Positions 1 to 4,795 of a stretch of DNA of 8,172 bases are shown piece after piece. The DNA is taken from positions 1-8,172 of the forward strand of contig JAJZMN010000210.1 of the NCBI GenBank assembly GCA_021850345.1, written 5' to 3'. Below the pieces are notes generated by a model, which worked only from the letters and a program-made list of their open reading frames with translations, did not search any database and was not told the DNA's origin. The stretch is from Actinomycetes bacterium (GTDB lineage: Bacteria > Actinomycetota > Acidimicrobiia > Acidimicrobiales > RAAP-2). Positions within the stretch are counted from its first letter, which is position 1; the number at the start of each line of letters is the position of its first letter. Made by a program: the position numbers and the translations under genes.

Positions 1-411
1 GGCTTTTCGAGGTGTCGAGGGGCGGGTCGCGCGCGAATCGCCCAACACAGCCACCGGGCGGAGCATCGCGTCGCCGGCCCGGGTGCCAGCAGAGGGTCAA
101 CCTCCCTGTGGGCCGCGACGCTCCGGCAAGAACGCACCCCGCAGACGCCCCTCGAGCAACTGGTGGCCGGTCGCGCCGGTGCGGGTCGGGGCCGCACGGC
201 CGCCACACACACGTGCGTGGATGGTGCCGTCTCGGCGCGGGCCGACCCCAACAGGCAGCCGACCCCTCCTGCAGACCCGCGTCGAGCCGCCCACGTCAAC
301 GCGGCCGCGCTCCGCGGGCACGCACGGCCCCGCGCGCCGTCGCAGGGACGCGTGCAGCGCCAACGCGCCGAGATCCCTGGCGCTCTGGCGAGCACTTCCG
401 ACACCGCAGCG
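1..411. other. Left flank without a recognisable gene
   Basis: This stretch is very GC-rich and open in several frames at once, as expected by chance at such composition. The possible translations on both strands are dominated by Arg, Pro, Ala and Gly and show no recognisable motif. No RNA gene or long repeat was seen. If the tRNA fragment at 412-457 marks an attR-type junction, this is host chromosome downstream of the target tRNA. If the molecule is circular, it is the other end of the element. Confidence 0.5.
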
Positions 412-457
412 TGCCCCCGGCAGGATTCGAATCCGCGCACCCGGCTCCGGAGGCCGG
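412..457 (-). other. Attachment-site core: 3' part of tRNA-Arg(CCG)
   Basis: Read on the minus strand, 457-441 forms an anticodon arm with a perfect 5-bp stem (CCGGC/GCCGG) and loop CTCCGGA, giving anticodon CCG (arginine). A 4-nt variable region follows, then a T arm with loop TTCGAAT (431-425), the acceptor 3' strand CGGGGGC (419-413) and discriminator A at 412. No D arm or 5' acceptor strand lies upstream; that sequence is replaced by the integrase promoter region. The T stem reads GCGGA against CCTGC, leaving an A-C mismatch where the near-invariant G53-C61 pair should be, so this is not a working tRNA. Such fragments beside an integrase gene are typical att cores of tRNA-targeting elements. 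An intact tRNA-Arg(CCG) should exist at the other end or elsewhere. Confidence 0.78.
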
Positions 458-470
458 TTCGCGGCCTGCC

Positions 471-476
471 TATAAT
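471..476 (+). promoter_or_regulatory. Candidate -10 box of the integrase promoter
   Basis: A perfect TATAAT stands about 75 bp before the integrase start codon, in an otherwise GC-rich region and only 14 bp from the edge of the tRNA fragment. No good TTGACA-like -35 box lies 16-18 bp upstream, because that position falls in the tRNA anticodon arm. Any -35 contact would therefore be supplied by the att core. Confidence 0.45.
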
Positions 477-493
477 ACCTGGTCAGCAGCCTA

Positions 494-505
494 TGACTGC
501 AGTCA
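494..505. repeat. 12-bp palindrome in the integrase leader
   Basis: TGACTGCAGTCA is a perfect inverted repeat just downstream of the TATAAT box. Its right half GCAGTC recurs at 510-515. The position suits an operator or an integrase/excisionase binding site; that role is inference. Confidence 0.5.
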
Positions 506-530
506 GATGGCAGTCTCTCCCATCGATATC

Positions 531-542
531 CCAATCGATTGG
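531..542. repeat. 12-bp palindrome abutting the integrase ribosome binding site
   Basis: CCAATCGATTGG is a perfect inverted repeat. Its core ATCGAT (534-539) also occurs at 522-527. Its last two bases are the first two of the GGAGG Shine-Dalgarno sequence (541-545), so a bound repressor could affect integrase expression. Confidence 0.5.
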
Positions 543-549
543 AGGGCGA

Positions 550-1856
550 ATGGCTCCGCTCCAGACGGTGCACGTCTTCGGCATTCAGCGGCGCGCTGCC
601 GGAGAGGGCAACCGGGCGGCGTGGATCGTGCGCTGGTCGATCGAGGGGCGACAGCGCAGCCGGTCGTTCCGAACGAAGACCGAGGCCGAGCGCTACCGTT
701 CCGAGCTCGTCCACGCCCGCACCAACGGCGAGGCCTTCGACGTGCACACTGGCGAGCCACGGTCGTGGCGGCGCGCCGGCGGTGACTTGCGGGTGCATGA
801 GTGGACGCGCCGCTGGCTCGCCGAAGAGTGGCCGGAGTGGGCCCCGCGCACGCGCGTCTCGGCACTCGAGGCGCTCGTGGCTTCGTCCCGCTCCTCGTGG
901 CGAGCGCCGCGCCGCCCGCGCCGGCGACCATGCGCACGCATCTGGCGGCGTCGCTTCCGCCCGACGGTGCGGGGACGGACGCGGGATGTGAGCGCTGGCT
1001 CGACCGCTTCGCGCTGCGACTCGGCGATCTCGACCGCGACGTGCTGGCCCGCGCTGAGCGCCAGCTCCTCCTGCGGGCCGACGGCACCCATCTCGCGGCT
1101 TCGACAGCCGCTCGCTACCGGAAGGTCGCCCACGCCTCGATCCGATGGGCCGCTGACCTGGAGATCCTGCCCAGCGACCCGTGGCCACCGCGTCCTCGTG
1201 GACGCGCGCTGCGCAAGGCGGCGCGGGCCCGCACGCTCGACCTGCGGCGCCTGCCCGACCCGGCCACCATGGCGCGCGCCCTCGAGGCGATCGCCTCCCA
1301 CCAGCCCGGCAGCCGGACGTACCAGCTGATGACCGCCGTCGTCTACTACGCCGGACTCCGTCCGTCGGAGGTGGTGATGCTGCGGCCACGTGTGCTCGAC
1401 CTTTCCGAGGGCGAATGGGGGCGGATCGACGTCGTCGAGGCCGACATTGCTTTCGACGAGCCCGGGGAGCCAGAGACCGGCGCGCGTAGCGTGCCGATCC
1501 CGCCCGTTCTCGTCACGATGCTCGCCACATGGGTGAGCGATCACGGCCTCGGCGCTGACGACCTGCTCTTTCGCACGCGTACGGGCCGTCTGCCGCTGCG
1601 TTCCAACTGGTCGCGTGCCTGGCAGCGCGCACTGCGCGAAATCGGACACGCGCCGCTGCGTGTCTACGACTGCGGGCACGCTGCCGCTACGACGTGGCTA
1701 CAGGCCGGGGTGCCACTCGGTGAGATCGCTCGCCGACTCGGCCACAGCGTGGAGGCGCTGGTCTCGACCTACGTCGGAGCGCTCGCCGGCGACGAGATGC
1801 TGGCGAACCGCCGCATCGAGTCGCTTCTCTCCGATTCATCGCCGCCGATCGCCTGA
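550..1856 (+). pseudogene. int: Tyrosine-family integrase, frameshifted and missing a catalytic arginine
   Basis: Site-specific recombinase that would integrate the element at the tRNA-Arg. ATG 550 follows GGAGG (541-545). The first frame runs from 550 to about 879 and holds an arm-binding-type N-terminus (AAWIVRWSIEGRQRSRSF) and the start of the core-binding domain. The second frame runs from about 879 to the TGA at 1854-1856. Adding one base near 877-882 restores ALV(R)FVPLLVA and a product of about 435 residues, normal for actinobacterial integrases. Catalytic landmarks in the repaired numbering: Arg271 in AGLRPSE (codon 1359-1361), His399 in RLGHS and Tyr408 in STYVGAL (codon 1770-1772). 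Box II reads YDCGHAA where relatives have YDxRHxA: codon 1674-1676 is GGG, so the second Arg is Gly376. One base change (CGG to GGG) would explain it. No slippery heptamer is visible at the frame change. Confidence 0.85.
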
Positions 1857-2153
1857 GCGAGCCCGCAGCACGCGCCGCCGCGAGCGCGCTCACGCTCGCA
1901 CGACGAGCACGGCCCTGAGGAGCGCTTCAGTGTGTCTCAGGTGATACAGCGGGCTGTGCGGGACTACCTGCGAGCGAGCTGGCCGGCGCTCACGGAGAGC
2001 GCAAACATCCGTCGTTCGGGCGTACTCGGAGCAAGGCCACCGCGGCGGGCTTCGGCACCCAAATGGGGTGTTCGAGCGCTGGGGTGGGCGGAGGGGTGTG
2101 CCTCGTGGAGTTCTCACTCGGCGCCGCGGCAGAGCCAGAATCGTGAGGTGGCC
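1857..2153 (+). other. Intergenic stretch with a possible antitoxin remnant and hairpins
   Basis: No complete gene is seen between the integrase and the acetyltransferase. In the integrase frame, directly after its stop, 1917-1982 reads EERFSVSQVIQRAVRDYLRA, resembling the second helix of a ribbon-helix-helix antitoxin. It has no recognisable N-terminal strand and no sensible continuation after about 1990. GCGAGCG/CGCTCGC (1880-1899, 6-nt loop) could terminate integrase transcription, though no T-run follows. CCTGAG (1914-1919) and CTCAGG (1936-1941) form a weaker inverted repeat. Confidence 0.35.
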
Positions 2154-2633
2154 TTGTCCGTGCTTCTTCGGCCTGCCCGCGGTGGCGACGTGGGGGCCTT
2201 GGCGGACATCTACCGGTCGTCGGCTGCTCATCATGTCGCGATCGATCCGAAGCGGTACCGGGTCCCTGACCGGGAGTCTGTCGCAGGGCACTTTCGTGAG
2301 GCCTTGGTCGAGAACGGCGGGGACGCGATCATGGTGGCGGAGGATGATGGCGTCGTGGTGGGGTTCGTGCATCTGCGGACTATGTCCGATCCGCCCGCGT
2401 ACAGCATGGTGAGACCGCAGGAGAGGGCCTCCCTGGAGCTGGCTGTGCTCGACGGTTTCCGGGGCAGAGGTGTGGGGACAGCGTTGTTGGCGGCGGCGGT
2501 GGAGTGGGCCAAGAGCAGGTCCCTCGGGGCGCTGGTGCTCGATGCGTTGCTCGCGAACGCCGGCGCCGTCGCCCTCTATGAGCGGCACGGCTATCAGCCG
2601 TTCGGGACGCTGATGGAGAACCCACTGCGCTGA
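2154..2633 (+). CDS. GNAT-family N-acetyltransferase
   Basis: Cytoplasmic acetyl-CoA-dependent transferase; the substrate cannot be told from sequence. From TTG 2154 the product is 159 residues, usual for a single GNAT domain. The domain begins at once with LRPARGGDVGALADIYR. Motif A is visible as LELAVLDGFRGRGVGTALL, whose RGRGVG matches the acetyl-CoA pyrophosphate-binding R/Q-x-x-G-x-G/A signature. Motif B follows as NAGAVALYERHGYQPFG. GAGG at 2145-2148 lies 5 nt before this TTG, which decides the start. GTG 2148 and GTG 2160 are alternatives, and the open frame reaches back to 1932, but that extra sequence is not GNAT-like. The gene lies 297 bp after the integrase and converges on the next gene, so it is probably separately transcribed cargo. 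Confidence 0.88.
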   Translation: MSVLLRPARGGDVGALADIYRSSAAHHVAIDPKRYRVPDRESVAGHFREALVENGGDAIMVAEDDGVVVGFVHLRTMSDPPAYSMVRPQERASLELAVLDGFRGRGVGTALLAAAVEWAKSRSLGALVLDALLANAGAVALYERHGYQPFGTLMENPLR

Positions 2634-2666
2634 CCAGGGATGCTCGAGGCGCATCCCATCCGGTCA
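2631..2666. terminator. Two-part hairpin between convergent genes
   Basis: An inner stem GGGATGC (2637-2643) pairs perfectly with GCATCCC (2651-2657) across a 7-nt loop. An outer stem TGACC (2631-2635) pairs with GGTCA (2662-2666). It starts at the acetyltransferase stop codon and ends 17 bp short of the stop of the minus-strand gene, so it could act as a bidirectional terminator. No T-run follows on either strand. Confidence 0.5.
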
Positions 2667-2683
2667 GTGGGGAGCCCGATCGT

Positions 2684-3445
2684 TCAGGACACGACGGGTA
2701 CGGGGGAGGCGTTGGGGTTGACCAGCACTCGACCGTCGAGGGGGCTGGCCAGGCGAACCTCGGCCTTGCGGGGGTGGCCAATGGCGCAGACCGGTCCTGT
2801 CCGGGTCTGGCCCGGGAGCAGGTGGCCGAGCGGCACGACGGTGAGGCCCGCGGCAGTCTCGGTGACCTCGGCTCGGCAGCGGAAGTACTTTGGGCTCGAC
2901 CCGGTGAAGAACACGGTGAGCGTGATGCCGTCCGCATCGACGGTGGTGTGGTCAAGGCTGTGCGAGCCCCGTCCGGCGGCCACCGGCGGCGGGGGGTTCC
3001 AGCACCGTTGTCGAGCCTGGTCGGTCAGGACCCAGATCGGCCCGAGGGTGTCGACCGCCTCGACCTTCCAGGCGGGCAGCATCAGTGGGCCGCGGTCGGT
3101 CGCGAAGGCTGTCTGGTCGACGACAGCATCGGTGACTCGTAGCCGTGAGCGGGCGGGAGCGCCGGTGAGCTGTGGCTCGCGCCGCAGGGCGAGGACCGGC
3201 TCGGCGGGTACCGTCTCGTCCGCCTCGATGTCCCCCTGCGAGAAGGCGTACTTGGCCTCGCCGGTGGCGAAGCCACGCTCGACCTGCACCACTTCGCCGG
3301 TCAGCACGACCGGTCTGGGCACCGCGTCGAAGGGGAAGTCCGCCCACGCACCAACAGCGTCGGTCGCCGTAGCGAGCTCGCGGCGGTCCTCCTCGGTGAG
3401 CCGCCGCTCTCCCAGCCGGTCACCGGACGCCATCACGGCGAGCAT
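2684..3445 (-). CDS. Hypothetical protein, 253 residues, family not recognised
   Basis: I do not recognise a named family. The product is balanced in composition, unlike the Ser/Arg/Thr-rich translation of the opposite strand, and its codons are GC-rich at the third position. Residues about 15-50 contain LTEEDRRELATATDAVGAWADFPFDAVPRPVVLTG (split here as LTEEDRRELATATDAV and GAWADFPFDAVPRPVVLTG), then alternating beta-like stretches. There is a proline-rich WNPPPPVA linker near the middle, and the C-terminal third (ITLTVFFTGSSPKYFRCRAEV) also looks beta-rich. No signal peptide, membrane segment or catalytic signature is visible. ATG 3445 is used; ATG 3433 (MASGDRLGERR) is equally possible, since neither has a clear ribosome binding site. 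The frame is closed upstream by TAG at 3509-3511. Shape and context resemble lineage-specific actinobacterial hypothetical proteins; that is an impression, not a match. Confidence 0.8.
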   Translation of the reverse strand: MLAVMASGDRLGERRLTEEDRRELATATDAVGAWADFPFDAVPRPVVLTGEVVQVERGFATGEAKYAFSQGDIEADETVPAEPVLALRREPQLTGAPARSRLRVTDAVVDQTAFATDRGPLMLPAWKVEAVDTLGPIWVLTDQARQRCWNPPPPVAAGRGSHSLDHTTVDADGITLTVFFTGSSPKYFRCRAEVTETAAGLTVVPLGHLLPGQTRTGPVCAIGHPRKAEVRLASPLDGRVLVNPNASPVPVVS

Positions 3446-3528
3446 GGGCCCAGCCGAACACGCCAGCCGCCTCCCGCGACCACTGCAAGTGGGCTGCCGA
3501 CGGGCCCCCTAACCGTCGATCGGTGCTG

Positions 3529-3556
3529 GACAGGCGGCGGAGCGCGTCGGCCTGTC
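3529..3556 (-). terminator. Hairpin at the end of the start-less ORF
   Basis: GACAGGC (3529-3535) and GCCTGTC (3550-3556) form a perfect 7-bp inverted repeat with a 14-nt GC-rich spacer. It overlaps the stop codon of the minus-strand ORF ending at 3555. It could end transcription of the minus-strand block coming from the toxin-antitoxin side. There is no T-run. Confidence 0.35.
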
Positions 3557-3746
3557 ACCAGGCCCAGATGAGCTGTTCGGTGGCCGCGGCCACAGAGGTG
3601 TCGCAGAGGAGCTTCGGCCCCGCCACTCCCGTGACGGCGCGGATCCTGACCTGTCTCGTCGTCGACTCGACTCGTTCCCAGCCGTCGGGCAGCGACGGGC
3701 GACGCGTGCGAGCGCACTCGCAGACTCTTCGCGCCGATCCGGCTGG
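3555..3746 (-). pseudogene. Start-less ORF, possible truncated gene
   Basis: This open frame ends at TGA 3557-3555 and reads ...SLPDGWERVESTTRQVRIR then AVTGVAGPKLLCDTSVAAA and TEQLIWAW. Third codon positions are mostly G or C and the composition is protein-like, whereas the other frames here give Arg/Pro/Ser-rich translations. So it looks coding. However, between the preceding in-frame stop (TAA 3749-3747) and this stop there is no ATG or TTG, and the only GTG codons are internal. CTG 3692 is the only other candidate and has no ribosome binding site. The preceding stop is that of the small membrane protein, in the same frame. It may be the 3' part of a gene whose start was lost, or a frameshifted gene. 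Function unknown. Confidence 0.4.
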
Positions 3747-3920
3747 TTAACCGCCAAGTGCGTGCCGGAAGCGCAGGAAGAAGGCCACGAAAATCAGGAC
3801 AATGCCGACGTTCACAAGCAAGCGTGGCCAGAAGTGATGCCTGAAGAAGAGGATGTCCATGCCGACGACTGTCACCGCCAGAGCAAGGACATACAGCACC
3901 GTGACAGCGCGTCCGGGCAC
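3747..3920 (-). CDS. Small membrane protein with two predicted helices, 57 residues
   Basis: Unrecognised function. From GTG 3920 the product has two hydrophobic stretches, VTVLYVLALAVTVVGMDILF (residues 6-25) and LLVNVGIVLIFVAFFL (34-49). They are joined by a short basic loop (FRHHFWPR) and followed by a basic tail (RFRHALGG). This is a helical hairpin with both linkers positively charged. Such hydrophobicity is hard to get by chance in this GC-rich DNA. The frame is closed upstream by TAG at 3930-3932, so GTG 3920 is the only reasonable start. GGTGAG directly before it is too close to be an ideal ribosome binding site. It lies downstream of the MazEF pair on the same strand, with about 215 bp of apparently decayed sequence between. 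Confidence 0.7.
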   Translation of the reverse strand: MPGRAVTVLYVLALAVTVVGMDILFFRHHFWPRLLVNVGIVLIFVAFFLRFRHALGG

Positions 3921-3929
3921 CTCACCAAT

Positions 3930-4135
3930 CTATCGGCGTGGCTGCAGCTCGGCGTCACCGGCTCCACGGCGTGATCTGATGGCCTCAACGACAATCAGGT
4001 CCGCAGCCCGGAGCGCCGAGATGGCCGCCGTGAGCACGGCCGAAGCCCGCGTGCGCATAGTCGGCGATCCCGAGCGATGGTGCGGCTGGTTGATGGAGCC
4101 ATGACGGCGATCAGAATGTCGTCGTCGAATGCCGT
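3930..4135 (-). pseudogene. Possible decayed universal-stress-protein fragment
   Basis: No intact gene is present between the toxin and the small membrane protein. Reading the minus strand through three frames gives segments in the order of a UspA domain. The frame just after the toxin stop reads FDDDILIAVMAPSTSRTIA, comparable with the usual N-terminal I-L-V/I-A-V-D-x-S-x-x-S pattern. The next frame reads DYAHAGFGRAHGGHLGA, like the first helix and following strand. A third frame reads RAADLIVVEAIRSRRGAGD, like the ADLIVxGxxGRxGxGD element near the C-terminus. The region is roughly half the size of a Usp gene, has no start codon and would need at least two frameshifts and an internal deletion. 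The call is inference from pattern order. The frame ending in TAG 3930-3932 could instead encode an unknown short protein starting at ATG 4058 or upstream. Confidence 0.3.
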
Positions 4136-4453
4136 TCAGCGGAGGCCGAGAACGGCCACGAGTGCTTCGTCGACTCCCCAAAGCTCCTGATGGGTCAGAT
4201 GCCCGACCAGCTCGCCCAGTCGCCTGGCGTCTACGGCGCCGATCTGCTCAACGAGAACGCGGGTGGCCTCGCCTTCGATCTCGGCTTCGGGTCGGAACGA
4301 TGCCGGTCGAGCGCTTCGCGATGTCGGGGCGACGATGACTACCGATCGGGGGAGAAACTCGTCGGCTTGAACCACCACGGCAAAGCGATCACCGTGCTGT
4401 TCGTGACCGACGCCCCTCGGTAGGCGAAAGCGGTGGACGTCACCTCGAAGCAC
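4136..4453 (-). CDS. mazF: MazF/PemK-type toxin (endoribonuclease family)
   Basis: Toxin of a type II toxin-antitoxin pair; the family cleaves RNA at short sequence motifs. The product is 105 residues, usual for the family. Visible family features are the N-terminal RGDVHRFRLP strand, the GHEQHGDRFAVVVQAD block (relatives usually have R-P where this has R-F), IVAPTSRSARPASF in the middle, and TRVLVEQIGAVDARRLGELV, matching the conserved strand and helix before the C-terminus. It starts at GTG 4453, preceded by GGAAG with a 6-nt gap, and overlaps the antitoxin's 3' end by 14 bp, so translation is probably coupled. The frame is intact. Activity and cleavage site cannot be read from sequence. 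Confidence 0.9.
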   Translation of the reverse strand: MLRGDVHRFRLPRGVGHEQHGDRFAVVVQADEFLPRSVVIVAPTSRSARPASFRPEAEIEGEATRVLVEQIGAVDARRLGELVGHLTHQELWGVDEALVAVLGLR

Positions 4454-4679
4454 GAAGCGCTTCCATCAGATCCGCGACGGCCAGCATTTCCTCTCGGTCC
4501 ACTTCATCGGCCTCGAGCGCGGCTACTTCGGCAGCCAACTCCTGGCTGCGTCGGCGGTGGCGAACTTCGCCAAGCAGGGCGGCACGGATTGCCTCCGACT
4601 GGGTGAGACCGGTGGACTCCAGCGTCCGTAAGGCTTTGTCGGCTTCGTCGTCAAGCCGTACCGAGATCGCTCTGGCCAC
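4440..4679 (-). CDS. mazE: Ribbon-helix-helix antitoxin, MazE-like
   Basis: Antitoxin partner of the overlapping MazF-type gene, expected to bind the toxin through its C-terminus and the operon promoter through its N-terminus. The product is 79 residues. Residues 4-9 (AISVRL) form the DNA-binding strand, followed by two helices, DEADKALRTLESTG and TQSEAIRAALLGEV, which is the ribbon-helix-helix pattern. The rest is charged and helical (ELAAEVAALEADEVDREEML), ending MEALRASR, and fits a toxin-binding tail. GTG 4679 is the start and no Shine-Dalgarno sequence precedes it. A TACGCT (4691-4686) sits 6 nt upstream, which would suit a leaderless mRNA, as is common in actinobacteria; this is inference. 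Confidence 0.88.
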   Translation of the reverse strand: MARAISVRLDDEADKALRTLESTGLTQSEAIRAALLGEVRHRRRSQELAAEVAALEADEVDREEMLAVADLMEALRASR

Positions 4680-4689
4680 ACCAACAGCG

Positions 4690-4699
4690 TATCACGATA
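4690..4699. promoter_or_regulatory. Candidate antitoxin operator
   Basis: TATC-AC-GATA is an inverted repeat with a 2-bp spacer, 10 bp before the antitoxin GTG. It overlaps the presumed promoter (TACGCT on the minus strand). Toxin-antitoxin operons of this class are usually autorepressed at such palindromes; binding here is inferred. Confidence 0.45.
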
Positions 4700-4768
4700 T
4701 GTAAGACAACGGACACCGAATAGCTGCGCACCAGGATCTCCCCATCGTCACCAGACCCGAGCTAAATC

Positions 4769-4783
4769 GGCGATCTGGTCGCC
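4769..4783 (-). terminator. Weak hairpin after the relaxase gene
   Basis: GGCGA and TCGCC form a 5-bp stem with a 5-nt loop, 13 bp past the relaxase stop codon, followed on the minus strand by GATTTAG. It is short and lacks a proper T-run, so it is only a possible terminator separating the relaxase from the antitoxin promoter. Confidence 0.25.
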
Positions 4784-4795
4784 TACTCGCACGTT

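Noticed and set aside
870..885. Programmed ribosomal frameshift in the integrase
   Set aside because: No slippery heptamer or downstream structure is apparent, tyrosine integrases are not known for this, and a second lesion (Arg to Gly) points to decay.
12..1389. Long overlapping open frames on both strands across the left flank and integrase start
   Set aside because: They are Arg/Pro/Ala-rich, show no motifs, and cross the tRNA fragment and the integrase; GC-rich DNA has few stop codons by chance.
1932..2153. N-terminal extension of the acetyltransferase to 1932
   Set aside because: The added 74 residues are not GNAT-like, and a ribosome binding site precedes TTG 2154.
2640..3512. 290-residue open frame opposite the 253-residue hypothetical gene
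   Set aside because: Its translation is Ser/Arg/Thr-rich with no structure, while the minus-strand product is balanced and protein-like.
3853..4104. 83-residue plus-strand open frame
   Set aside because: It crosses the start of the small membrane protein on the opposite strand and has low-complexity Ser/Arg/Thr composition.
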